Shown here in pieces: positions 8,801-16,744 of a DNA stretch of 54,510 nucleotides. Within the stretch, counting starts at the first letter, position 1, and each line of letters opens with the position of its first letter. Under the pieces are notes generated by a model that made no database searches, was not told the origin of the DNA, and saw nothing but the letters and a program-made list of their open reading frames with translations. The translations under genes and the position numbers were made by a program. The DNA is from Mycolicibacterium chlorophenolicum (GTDB lineage: Bacteria > Actinomycetota > Actinomycetes > Mycobacteriales > Mycobacteriaceae): NCBI RefSeq assembly GCF_001044235.1, contig NZ_JYNL01000064.1, positions 611,172 through 665,681 on the forward strand, in the 5' to 3' direction.

Positions 8801-9438
8801 ACCGCCGCCGCAAAGGACTGATCATCGGCCTCACCGTCGCCGCCGGCGTCGTCATCATCGCGGTGGTGCTCCTGGCCACGGTGCTCAGCCGGATCTTCGG
8901 CGACGTCGGCAACGGACTCGGCGGTGACGAGCTCGGTCTCAACGCCCCGTCGTCGTCCTCTGAGCAGAGCCCCTCCACGGGAGCCGGTGCGGTCGTCAAA
9001 CCTGTTCGCGCGACCGTCTTTTCGCCCGAAGGCGAGGCCGACGCACCCGACCTGGCCGGCCTGGCGATCGACGGTGATCCCTCGACGGTGTGGCCCACCG
9101 ACACCTACAGCGACCCGGCGCCGTTCCCAGGCTTCAAGAACGGTGTGGGCTTGATGCTCGAACTCCCCGAGCCGACGACCATCGGCTCGGTCACGATCAA
9201 CGTCAACAGCACCGGCACGGCGGTGCAGATCCGCTCGGCGACCTCGGCGTCGCCGTCGTCGCTGGACGACACCACCGCGCTGACCCAGCCGACCACGCTC
9301 AAACCCGGCGCCAACACGATCCCGGTCGAGGGCGCCGCCCCGACGTCCAATGTGCTGGTGTGGATCTCGACGCTCGGCCAGGTGAACGGGCAGAGCCGCA
9401 GCGACGTCTCGGAGATCACGCTCAAAGCCGCCGGCTGA
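5881..9438 (+). CDS. murJ: Lipid II flippase MurJ (MviN) fused to a pseudokinase domain
   Basis: A 1185-residue protein. Residues 1 to about 555 are a MurJ/MviN flippase with many hydrophobic helices (SRLTGFARIVLLAAILG, NQLPNLIAALVLEATFTAIF), which moves lipid II across the membrane. After a Pro/Ser/Asp-rich linker comes a kinase-like domain (about 700-940) that lacks the catalytic residues: the VAIK lysine position reads VALTF and no HRD or DFG is present. It does keep the alpha-F region DDIRGVGAALYALL. A transmembrane helix follows (about 977-1007), then an extracytoplasmic beta-rich domain. In mycobacteria the pseudokinase is phosphorylated by PknB and then recruits FhaA; both partners are in this window. 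A Shine-Dalgarno and GTG at 7687-7701 could start a separate linker-plus-pseudokinase product. Confidence 0.93.
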   Translation: MSTVGPRRAPARSELSDAAVVSRSWGMALATLVSRLTGFARIVLLAAILGAALSSAFTVANQLPNLIAALVLEATFTAIFVPVLARAERDDADGGAAFVRRLLTLATTLLLVVTVVSTLAAPLLVDLMLGSDPLVSRPLTTAFAFLLLPQIIFYGLSSVFMAILNTRNVFGPPAWAPVVNNVVAILTLGLYVLVPGELSIDPVEMGNAKLLVLGIGTTLGVVAQTAVLLVAIRAQRVSLRPLWGIDDRLKKFGMMALAMVLYVLISQVGMVVGNQIASGAAASGPAIYNYTWLVLQLPFGIIGVTVLTVVMPRLSRNAAADDGPAVLADLSLATRLTMVTLIPIVALFTVGGPAIGSALFAYGNFGSVDAGYLGMAITLSAFTLIPYAMVLLQLRVFYAREEPWTPIVLIVVITTVKIAASLAAPHLTADPELVAGYLGLANGLGFLAGATVGYLLLRSRLDPPGGRLLGLDVIRTILVTITASLTAGLIAHVLDRLLGLATLTDHWGGAGSLLRLAAISLVMAPIIVGILLAAKVPEALAALAAVRGRLSRSRAPAGSSVPTRAAGPLTYPDLTSSPRRQRQFPEPSLRGHRGMVAEDRTGKGAGVSDTPAGGSPAPSDSSATTRINRPSADDFQPDVPEAPETPAQPDRPTEAIATAGPPRPRSDYSNDPTRESLAFDPPREPPLEAATAVEDATHLIPGATVAAGRYRLLVSHGGPAGLQFWQALDTALDRQVALTFVDPEGRLPDHEVQEILDRTQRLGRIDMPGVARVLDVVRVGKGGLVVSEWIRGGSLAEVADTSPSPIGGARAVQSLAAAAEAAHRSGVALAIDHPARIRVSIEGDVALAFPATPAAATPDDDIRGVGAALYALLINRWPLPETGEPSGLAAADLDPAGQAVEPRTVDRDIPFQISAAAVRAVQENGGIRSASTMLNLLQQATAVADRTDHLAPVDETVDERGSAWQASADPETANRRRKGLIIGLTVAAGVVIIAVVLLATVLSRIFGDVGNGLGGDELGLNAPSSSSEQSPSTGAGAVVKPVRATVFSPEGEADAPDLAGLAIDGDPSTVWPTDTYSDPAPFPGFKNGVGLMLELPEPTTIGSVTINVNSTGTAVQIRSATSASPSSLDDTTALTQPTTLKPGANTIPVEGAAPTSNVLVWISTLGQVNGQSRSDVSEITLKAAG
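7687..7701 (+). promoter_or_regulatory. In-frame internal Shine-Dalgarno and GTG inside murJ
   Basis: AAAGGAG (7687-7693) is followed by 5 bases and an in-frame GTG (7699-7701) that reads SDTPAGG after the start. The site lies exactly between the flippase and the pseudokinase. It is stronger than the ribosome site of murJ itself, which starts by stop/start overlap. Confidence 0.5.
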
Positions 9439-9445
9439 CGCCGGC
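9430..9445 (+). terminator. Hairpin at the murJ stop codon
   Basis: GCCGGC (9430-9435), loop TGAC, GCCGGC (9440-9445) spans the murJ stop. There is no T-tract, so it is at best a weak terminator or an mRNA 3'-end stabiliser. Confidence 0.3.
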
Positions 9446-9496
9446 CTCCGAAAACTGGTGCATCAGAGCACCGTCGGCTCCGCTTAGTGTTCGGCT

Positions 9497-10063
9497 GTGG
9501 GGATTTTCGGACGACCGCCGGACCGGCCGCGGACCGACGCCGAACTGCTGGCCGCGCATGTCGCCGGCGACCGGTACGCCTTCGAGGAACTGTTCTACCG
9601 GCATCACCGCCAGCTGTACCGGCTAGCGACCCTGACCACCGTCAACCGCGACGACGCCGCCGAGGCCCTGCAGGACGCGCTGCTGGCCGCGCACCGCACG
9701 GCCGCCTCGTTCCGGCACGACTCGGAGGTGCGCAGCTGGCTGCACCGGATCGTCGTCAATGCATGCCTGGACCGCCTGCGCCGCAACAAATTCCGGGACT
9801 ACGCAGAGCTCGACGACCAGTTCGGCCGGATCCCCGACCCGACCGCGCACGTCGACACCGCGATCGTCGTCGAACGCGCGCTCCTGGGTCTGCCGCTGGA
9901 ACAGCGGGCGGCCGTCGTCGCGGTCGACATGCAGGGCTTCTCGGTGGCCGAGACCGCGCGAATGCTCGGCGTGCCCGAAGGCACGGTGAAGAGCCGCTGC
10001 GCCCGAGCCCGCGTCAAGCTCGCCGAGTCGCTGAGGAGCTTGGCCGCGCACCGCGCCGAGTGA
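9497..10063 (+). CDS. sigM: ECF RNA polymerase sigma factor SigM
   Basis: A 188-residue ECF sigma factor with sigma-2 (FEELFYRHHRQLYRLATL, then SEVRSWLHRIVVNACLDRLR) and sigma-4 regions (LPLEQRAAVVAVDMQGFSVA, GVPEGTVKSRCARARVKL). Its position between murJ and trxB2 matches Rv3911. The GTG start lies 6 bases after TAGTGT (9485-9490), which suggests a leaderless message. The usual partner gene downstream, for a membrane anti-sigma factor, is reduced to fragments (next entry), so control of this sigma factor may be unusual. The SigM regulon itself cannot be read from this window. Confidence 0.93.
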   Translation: MGIFGRPPDRPRTDAELLAAHVAGDRYAFEELFYRHHRQLYRLATLTTVNRDDAAEALQDALLAAHRTAASFRHDSEVRSWLHRIVVNACLDRLRRNKFRDYAELDDQFGRIPDPTAHVDTAIVVERALLGLPLEQRAAVVAVDMQGFSVAETARMLGVPEGTVKSRCARARVKLAESLRSLAAHRAE

Positions 10064-10106
10064 GCGCCGTCGGCTACCCTCGGACGGTCACACACGACCG
10101 GCGGGG

Positions 10107-10393
10107 GTGGACATGGACGACGATCCCGATCAGACGGAGCTGGACGAGGTGCGGCGGGAACTGCGCCGCTTCGCTGCCGACGACGCGGCCGCACCCGAGG
10201 TGCCCGCGGAGGTGACCGCCCGGGTGGGAGCCGCCCTGCGCAACGCCCCGTCGCCCCGACGACGTTTCCGCTTCCCGAGACTCCGCTGATGTTTTCCACC
10301 CGACCGCCGCAGGTCAGGGCTGTTGTCGTAGACGCCACGTGCACAGCGGCCGCACCCGGGGTACTCGCTGAGCGCACGGTGAAACGCCGCTGA
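10107..10393 (+). pseudogene. rsmA: Remnant of the SigM anti-sigma factor gene (rsmA), internally deleted
   Basis: The first frame (GTG 10107 to TGA 10289) gives 60 residues. Its part LDEVRRELRRFAADDAAAPE to AALRNAPSP resembles the segment just before the membrane helix of RsmA (Rv3912, about 250 residues). A second frame, from ATG 10289 to TGA 10393, ends AVVVDATCTAAAPGVLAERT, which resembles the extreme C-terminus of RsmA including its cysteine. The N-terminal sigma-binding part, the transmembrane helix and most of the outer domain are missing, and the two pieces are in different frames. I read this as a deletion plus frameshift. The alternative is that a 60-residue soluble protein is still made and used. 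The comparison relies on memory of Rv3912. Confidence 0.68.
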
Positions 10394-10411
10394 GCCGCCG
10401 GTGAGGCCCCC

Positions 10412-10438
10412 GGGAACACCCCGGCCTACCCTGGTGTT
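10412..10438 (+). promoter_or_regulatory. ECF (SigH/SigR-type) promoter of trxB2, overlapping a SigA-like -10
   Basis: GGGAAC (10412-10417) and GTT (10436-10438) are separated by 18 bases, the layout of SigH/SigR thiol-stress promoters (GGAAY-N18-GTT) that drive thioredoxin operons in actinobacteria. A TACCCT (10427-10432) between them could be a SigA -10. Confidence 0.6.
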
Positions 10439-10462
10439 CAAGGAACAGGCAGAAAGGCACTC

Positions 10463-11458
10463 ATGACCTCCTCGTCCACCGTCCACGACGTCATCATCGT
10501 CGGCTCCGGCCCCGCCGGATACACCGCGGCCGTGTACAGCGCCCGCGCTCAGCTGAAGCCCCTCATCTTCGAGGGCACGCAGTTCGGCGGTGCGCTGATG
10601 ACCACGACCGAGGTCGAGAACTACCCGGGCTTCCGTGACGGCATCACCGGCCCCGAACTCATGGACCAGATGCGCGAGCAGGCGCTGCGCTTCGGCGCCG
10701 ACCTCCGCATGGAAGACGTCGACGCCGTCGACCTCAACGGCCCGATCAAGAAGGTCACCGTCGGCGACGAGACCTACCAGGCCCGCGCGGTCATCCTCGC
10801 GATGGGCGCGGCGGCGCGCCACCTCGGTGTCCCCGGCGAGGAAGAACGCATCGGCATGGGTGTCAGCACCTGCGCCACCTGTGACGGGTTCTTCTTCCGC
10901 GACCAGGACATCGCCGTCGTCGGCGGCGGTGACTCCGCGATGGAGGAGGCCACGTTCCTCACCCGGTTCGCGCGCAGCGTCACGTTGATCCACCGCCGCG
11001 ACGAGTTCCGCGCCTCCAAGATCATGCTGGAGCGCGCCGAGCAGAACGAGAAGATCACCATCCTCACCAACACCGCCGTCACCTCGATCGAGGGCGACCC
11101 CAAGGTGACCGGAATCCGGTTGCGCAACACCGTGACCGGCGAGGAGTCGGAGCTCGCGGTGACGGGTGTGTTCGTCGCGATCGGCCACGACCCGCGCTCG
11201 GATCTGGTGCGCGGACAGATCGAGGTGGACGACGAGGGCTACGTGAGCACCGTCGGGCGCACCACCTACACCTCGGTCGACGGAGTCTTCGCCGCAGGCG
11301 ATCTCGTCGACCACACCTACCGCCAGGCCATCACCGCGGCCGGAAGTGGTTGTGCCGCAGCGATCGACGCCGAACGCTGGCTGGCCGACCACGCCGAGCC
11401 GGGCGAACGAACCTCCACCACAACCGATGACAGCGATCTGATTGGAGCACAGCAATGA
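10463..11458 (+). CDS. trxB2: Thioredoxin reductase TrxB2
   Basis: FAD/NADPH-dependent thioredoxin-disulfide reductase of 331 residues. It shows the FAD motif GSGPAG (14-19), the redox-active CATC (Cys137, Cys140, followed by DGFFF), the NADPH motif VVGGGDSAMEEA and the C-terminal FAD signature GVFAAGDLVDH. It reduces thioredoxin, whose gene overlaps its stop by 4 bases (ATGA 11455-11458), so the two form one cytosolic electron-transfer operon. A GAAAGG ribosome site precedes the ATG, and the ECF-type promoter upstream predicts induction by thiol stress. Confidence 0.97.
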   Translation: MTSSSTVHDVIIVGSGPAGYTAAVYSARAQLKPLIFEGTQFGGALMTTTEVENYPGFRDGITGPELMDQMREQALRFGADLRMEDVDAVDLNGPIKKVTVGDETYQARAVILAMGAAARHLGVPGEEERIGMGVSTCATCDGFFFRDQDIAVVGGGDSAMEEATFLTRFARSVTLIHRRDEFRASKIMLERAEQNEKITILTNTAVTSIEGDPKVTGIRLRNTVTGEESELAVTGVFVAIGHDPRSDLVRGQIEVDDEGYVSTVGRTTYTSVDGVFAAGDLVDHTYRQAITAAGSGCAAAIDAERWLADHAEPGERTSTTTDDSDLIGAQQ

Positions 11459-11796
11459 GCGATGCCAAGGCAGGAACCTCGACCGTTGCCGTCACCGACG
11501 ACTCGTTCTCCCAGGACGTGCTGTCCAGCGGTACACCCGTGCTGGTGGACTTCTGGGCGACGTGGTGCGGACCGTGCAAGATGGTCGCTCCCGTCCTGGA
11601 GGAGATCGCCGCCGAGAAGGCCGGCTCGCTGACCGTCGCGAAGCTCGACGTCGACGAGAACCCCGCCACCGCGCGCGACTTCTCTGTGGTGTCGATCCCG
11701 ACGATGATCCTGTTCAAGGACGGTCAGCCGGTGAAGCGGATCGTCGGCGCGAAAGGCAAGGCAGCGCTGCTGCGCGAGCTCGGCGACGTGCTCTGA
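11455..11796 (+). CDS. trxC: Thioredoxin TrxC
   Basis: A 113-residue thioredoxin with the classic active site WCGPCK (Cys38, Cys41), preceded by VLVDFWAT and followed by the cis-proline loop VSIPTMILF. It is the general disulfide reductant of the cytosol, recharged by TrxB2. Its ATG overlaps the trxB2 stop (ATGA), and a small hairpin follows the gene. Confidence 0.97.
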   Translation: MSDAKAGTSTVAVTDDSFSQDVLSSGTPVLVDFWATWCGPCKMVAPVLEEIAAEKAGSLTVAKLDVDENPATARDFSVVSIPTMILFKDGQPVKRIVGAKGKAALLRELGDVL

Positions 11797-11797
11797 C

Positions 11798-11811
11798 GCC
11801 GCTTTTGCGGC
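11798..11811 (+). terminator. Short hairpin after trxC
   Basis: GCCGC (11798-11802), TTTT loop, GCGGC (11807-11811), directly after the stop codon. No T-tract follows, so its terminator role is tentative. Confidence 0.3.
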
Positions 11812-11868
11812 CCGGACACTTCCCTGGGGTTTTCCGGAATCCTCTCCCCTTCTGAGAGAATGCTGCCT

Positions 11869-13056
11869 ATGTCGAGTCTGCGTCGCGGTGACCGTTCAGC
11901 GGCGGTCACCGAGATCCGGGCCGCGCTGGCAGCGCTGGGCATGATCACCGACCCCGACGAGGATCTGAGCACCGGGCGCCACGTCGCCGCGGACGTCTTC
12001 GACGGGGAGCTCGACCATGCGGTGCGCGCTTTTCAGCAGCATCGCGGGTTGCTGGTCGACGGGATCGTCGGCGAGGCCACGTATCGCGCGCTCAAAGAGG
12101 CGTCCTACCGGCTCGGGGCGCGCACGCTCAATCACCAGTTCGGCGCCCCGATGTACGGCGACGACGTGGCGACGCTGCAGGCCCGTCTGCAGGATCTGGG
12201 TTTCTACACCGGCCTGGTCGACGGACATTTCGGATTGCAGACCCACAACGCACTGATGTCCTACCAACGCGAGTACGGGCTGTATCCGGATGGGATCTGC
12301 GGCCCGGAGACGTTGCGCTCGTTGTACTTTCTCGGCTCGCGCGTCACCGGCGGATCGCCGCACGCCATCCGCGAGGAGGAGCTGGTGCGCAGCTCCGGGC
12401 CCCGGCTTTCGGGGAAGCGGATCATCATCGATCCGGGCCGCGGCGGCGGGGACCACGGTCTGATCACCAACGGTCCCGCGGGGCCGATCAGTGAAGCAGA
12501 CATCCTGTGGGACTTGGCGAGTCGCCTCGAGGGCCGGATGACCGCGATCGGCATGGAGACGTTCCTGTCGCGCTCGGCCACCGCCTCGCCGACCGACGCG
12601 GAGCGGGCCGCGACCGCCAACACCGTCGGCGCGGATCTGATGCTCAGTCTGCGGTGCGAGACCCAGACGAGCCCGGCAGCCAACGGCGTGGCCTCGTTCC
12701 ATTTCGGCAATTCGCACGGGTCGGTGTCCACCATCGGGCGCAACCTGGCCGACTTCATCCAGCGGGAAGTGGTGGCGCGGACCGGCTTACGGGACTGCCG
12801 CGTGCACGGCCGGACCTGGGACCTGCTGCGGCTGACCCGGATGCCCACGGTGCAGGTCGACATCGGCTACATCACCAATCCGGGCGACCGGGCCACGCTG
12901 GTCTCCCCTGCGGCGCGCGATTCGATCGCCGAGGGCATCCTCGCGGCGGTCAAGCGTCTCTACCTTCTGGGCAAGAACGACCGTCCCACAGGCACTTTCA
13001 CGTTCGCCGAGCTGCTGGCCCACGAGCTGGCAGTCGATCAGGCCCGCCGCGGCTAA
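11869..13056 (+). CDS. cwlM: CwlM, catalytically dead amidase-fold regulator of peptidoglycan synthesis
   Basis: A 395-residue protein with two N-terminal peptidoglycan-binding repeats (AFQQHRGLLVDGIVGEAT; YTGLVDGHFGLQTHNALM) and an amidase_3 fold. The zinc site looks broken: the usual DPGHGG reads DPGRGG, and the usual SIHAN reads SLRCET, so two metal histidines are arginines. This agrees with published work in mycobacteria that CwlM is a cytoplasmic PknB substrate that activates MurA rather than a hydrolase. I chose the ATG at 11869 because an extended -10 (TGAGAGAAT, 11853-11861) would start a leaderless message there; an ATG at 11860 is the alternative. The gene end overlaps the convergent GNAT gene by 4 bases. 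Confidence 0.92.
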   Translation: MSSLRRGDRSAAVTEIRAALAALGMITDPDEDLSTGRHVAADVFDGELDHAVRAFQQHRGLLVDGIVGEATYRALKEASYRLGARTLNHQFGAPMYGDDVATLQARLQDLGFYTGLVDGHFGLQTHNALMSYQREYGLYPDGICGPETLRSLYFLGSRVTGGSPHAIREEELVRSSGPRLSGKRIIIDPGRGGGDHGLITNGPAGPISEADILWDLASRLEGRMTAIGMETFLSRSATASPTDAERAATANTVGADLMLSLRCETQTSPAANGVASFHFGNSHGSVSTIGRNLADFIQREVVARTGLRDCRVHGRTWDLLRLTRMPTVQVDIGYITNPGDRATLVSPAARDSIAEGILAAVKRLYLLGKNDRPTGTFTFAELLAHELAVDQARRG

Positions 13057-13784
13057 CTGCAGGGCGACGCGCCCGCACCGACGGGCTGCTGCAGCTGCGC
13101 ACTTTCCAGCAGACGTTCCAGCGCCGCCTCCACGCCGGCCTTCCAGCCCAGACCCTGCTCGAGTTCCAGACGCAGGCGCGGGAAGTAGGTGTGGTGGGAC
13201 ACCACCACGAAGCCGGCATCGAGAAGCAGATCGCTCGGCACCACACAGGTGGACGTGGCGCAGTCTCCGAGTACCTCGACGACCGGCCGCACGTCCGGTG
13301 GTACGTCCGCCACGTCGCCGAGTTCGTCGACCGCGGCAGTGCGACCGAACGCTTCCAGGGCACGGACACCGCGTCGGACGAGGTCGCCGACGACCGCGGT
13401 GATCAAGGCGTGGGAGAGATCCTCATGGCCCGGGCCGGCGTCGACGCCCAGCGACGTCAGGAGCACCGCGTCCGCGCTGACCGGTCCGGTCGGAAACCGG
13501 CCCGCACGCGGCACGCTGCGCGGCGGCGCGTAGAACGCGTAGCCCAGGCAGGGCTCATCGCCTGTCTCGCCGGGTTGATCGCGGCACTCCAGCGCCAGCT
13601 GTCCGCACGATCCCCACTCGAGCATGACCATCGACAGCCATGCTTCCTTCTCGAACTCGGGATCCGAGAGGTGGTCCTCGGTGCCCAGTGTCGACGGGTC
13701 GACTTCCCAGTACACGCAGCGACGTGCGTGTTTCGGTAGTTGCTCGAACGCTTCGAGCCGCAGAGGCCTGATCCGTGCGGTCAC
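13053..13784 (-). CDS. GNAT-like conserved actinobacterial protein (Rv3916c-like)
   Basis: A protein of about 243 residues conserved next to parB in mycobacteria. The beginning TARIRPLRLEAFEQLPKHAR, the block FWEVDP-like (YWEVDPSTLG), EFEKEAWLSMVMLEWGSCGQ and the late FPRLRLELEQGLGWK are typical of this family, usually described as an N-acetyltransferase-like protein; the substrate is unknown. I chose the GTG at 13784 because GGAG lies 4 bases upstream and homologues start here; the frame is open for another 60 codons upstream without conserved sequence. It is convergent with cwlM. Confidence 0.85.
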   Translation of the reverse strand: MTARIRPLRLEAFEQLPKHARRCVYWEVDPSTLGTEDHLSDPEFEKEAWLSMVMLEWGSCGQLALECRDQPGETGDEPCLGYAFYAPPRSVPRAGRFPTGPVSADAVLLTSLGVDAGPGHEDLSHALITAVVGDLVRRGVRALEAFGRTAAVDELGDVADVPPDVRPVVEVLGDCATSTCVVPSDLLLDAGFVVVSHHTYFPRLRLELEQGLGWKAGVEAALERLLESAQLQQPVGAGASPCS

Positions 13785-13969
13785 TACGCTCCCGGGTGTC
13801 TCCGCCGCGAAGGGATCCGCGGCTGCCCCTCCAGGATAGAAGGCGTAGGCGCTGTCGGCCCGCCGCGGCCGCTCTCCGGCGCCCGTCGTCCGTCCGGCGT
13901 TGAAATCATCTGCCGCACAGCACCTTTCCCTCCCCCACACCGATCGCCGGACATTCCGGCCCACCCAGT

Positions 13970-14005
13970 GTCACAGTGACGTAACTCCCGCGTGTGACCG
14001 GTCAC
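13970..14005. repeat. Two short palindromes at the 3' end of parB
   Basis: GTCACAGTGAC (13970-13980) and the perfect 12-mer GTGACCGGTCAC (13994-14005), which covers the parB stop codon. Between parB (14002) and the GNAT start (13784) I see no other gene. The palindromes may act as a weak terminator or a binding site; nothing further supports either. Confidence 0.35.
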
Positions 14006-15000
14006 TGAGTCGACGAGTTCATCAACTCCACAATCCGTTGCAAATCGTCGACGGACCCGAACTCCACGACGATCTTGCCCTTGCGTTTGCCGAGACTGAC
14101 GGTGACCCGGGTGTCGAAGGCCGAGGAGAGCTGTTCGGCGACATCCTGCAGCCCGGGCATCTGGATGGGCTTGCGGCGCGGCGCCGGCGGGGCTCCCGTC
14201 TCCTCCCGATTCGCCAACGTGACGGCTTCCTCGGTGGCGCGCACCGACAGTCCCTCGGCCACGATGCGGGCGGCCAACTCTTCCTGCTGCTCCGGTCCGC
14301 CCTCGAGGGCGAGCAGGGCGCGCGCGTGGCCGGCGGACAACACGCCCGCCGCCACCCGGCGCTGCACCGCGATCGGCAGACGCAGCAGGCGGATCATGTT
14401 CGTGATCACCGGGCGGGACCGGCCGATCCGCGCGGCGAGTTCATCGTGGGTGACGGCGAATTCCTCGAGCAGCTGCTGGTAGGCGGCCGCCTCTTCCAAC
14501 GGGTTGAGCTGGACGCGGTGGATGTTCTCCAGCAGGGCGTCGCGCAGCATGCTGTCGTCGGCGGTCTCGCGGACGATCGCCGGGATCGTCGCGACGCCCG
14601 CCTGCTGAGCCGCCCGCCAACGCCGCTCCCCCATCACCAGCTGGTAGCGCGGTGCGTGATCTTCGCCGGGAACCGCCCGCACCACGATCGGCTGCATGAG
14701 TCCGAACTCGCGGATCGAGTGCACGAGCTCGCTGAGGGCTTCTTCGTCGAACACCTGGCGCGGCTGACGCGGGTTCGGATCGATCTGCGACGGCGCGATC
14801 TCCCGGTACACCGCACCCACCTCGCTGGCGGGCGCAGCGGGCTCGGTACTCGTCGGCGATGCGCCGAATACCGCGTCGGCCGCGGCCGCACCCATGCGCG
14901 GGCCCGTGGTGGCCGGCTCGTCGCCTTCGGCGGGACCGGTCGGGATCAGCGAGGCCAGCCCCCGGCCGAGTCCGCTGCGCTTGCGTGCCGGGTTGTTCAT
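14002..15000 (-). CDS. parB: Chromosome-partitioning protein ParB
   Basis: Binds parS sites and spreads as a CTP-dependent clamp to load the segregation machinery near the origin. The 332-residue protein begins NNPARKRSGLGRGLASLIP, contains the ParB/CTPase block (QIDPNPRQPRQVFDEE; VMGERRWRAAQQAG), a helix-turn-helix (ELAARIGRSRPVITNMIRLL) and a C-terminal dimerisation segment (GKIVVEFGSVDDLQRIVELM). The ATG at 15000 matches homologues; upstream frame extension is not conserved. It follows parA after about 50 bases in the same direction. Confidence 0.97.
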   Translation of the reverse strand: MNNPARKRSGLGRGLASLIPTGPAEGDEPATTGPRMGAAAADAVFGASPTSTEPAAPASEVGAVYREIAPSQIDPNPRQPRQVFDEEALSELVHSIREFGLMQPIVVRAVPGEDHAPRYQLVMGERRWRAAQQAGVATIPAIVRETADDSMLRDALLENIHRVQLNPLEEAAAYQQLLEEFAVTHDELAARIGRSRPVITNMIRLLRLPIAVQRRVAAGVLSAGHARALLALEGGPEQQEELAARIVAEGLSVRATEEAVTLANREETGAPPAPRRKPIQMPGLQDVAEQLSSAFDTRVTVSLGKRKGKIVVEFGSVDDLQRIVELMNSSTQ

Positions 15001-15052
15001 GCGTGTCCTTCTCTGATCGTCGCGCCGGTGCTGCTGAAGTCCGAGGGCGTCA

Positions 15053-15987
<935 letters not shown>

Positions 15988-15991
<4 letters not shown>

Positions 15992-16689
15992 CGCTGTCTC
16001 CTTCCCGCCGGAGGCCGGCGGCGCCGCTCCGTTTGCAGCAACCCTACGACCACGGTCGCGGGCGGATCCACGTATTGGGCGCCACATGTCCTCACCTCTA
16101 CCCCGGTCAGGCCGAGCGCTGCCATCGACCGCCGGTGCTGCTGCACCTCGTCGGCAGCGCGTTCGCCCTTGATCGCCAGCATTCGTCCGCCCGGTCGCAG
16201 CAACGGGACGCTCCACTTGGCCAACTTGTCGAGCGACGCGACGGCTCTCGACACCACGACGTCCCTTTCCCCCGCGTCGTCCCGTACGGCGCGATCCTCG
16301 GCGCGACCGCGGACCACCACACAGGCGATGCCGAGCTCGTCGATCGCCTCACGCAGGAAATCACTGCGGCGCAGCAGCGGCTCGACGAGCGTCACGTGCA
16401 GATCGGGGCGGGCCAACGCCAACGGTATCCCGGGCAGGCCCGCCCCACTACCGATGTCCACGACGGTCTCGCCGGCGGCCAGCGCCTCGCCGACAACCGC
16501 GCTGTTGAGCACGTGCCGGTCCCAGACCCGGTCCACTTCACGGGGGCCGAGGAGTCCGCGCTCCACGCCGGCGCCCGCGAGGATCTCGGCGTAGGCGACC
16601 GCGGAGTCGGCGGCGTCACCGAAGACCGCCTCGACCGCCGGTGGCGGTGGTGGCACCTCCGCATGTTTCACGTGAAACATCCTCCGCAT
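15988..16689 (-). CDS. rsmG: 16S rRNA (guanine-N7) methyltransferase RsmG (GidB)
   Basis: S-adenosylmethionine-dependent methyltransferase that modifies a guanine in the 530 loop of 16S rRNA; its loss gives low-level streptomycin resistance in mycobacteria. The SAM-binding motif VVDIGSGAGLPGIPLALARP is clear, followed by LVEPLLRRSDFLREA and GERDVVVSRAVASLDKLAKW. Up to 233 residues. Two in-frame ATGs (16689 and 16680) are possible; the second begins FHVKH, encoded by a perfect parS site. The only SD-like sequence (CGGAGG) touches the second ATG, so the start is not settled. The stop overlaps the parA start. Confidence 0.93.
16664..16679. promoter_or_regulatory. Perfect parS site at the rsmG start
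   Basis: The 16-base palindrome TGTTTCACGTGAAACA matches the ParB consensus at every position. It encodes part of MFHVKH at the rsmG N-terminus. Confidence 0.97.
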
Positions 16690-16720
16690 GTGCGCCCGGC
16701 GATTGCCCGCCTCCGAGAAC

Positions 16721-16732
16721 TACATCGATGTA
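16721..16732. repeat. 12-bp palindrome TACATCGATGTA between jag and rsmG
   Basis: A perfect palindrome in the 55-bp jag-rsmG gap. Its inner core ACATCGATGT recurs inside a longer palindrome at 40028-40043. Its function is unknown. Confidence 0.5.
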
Positions 16733-16744
16733 ACTCGCAGTGGG

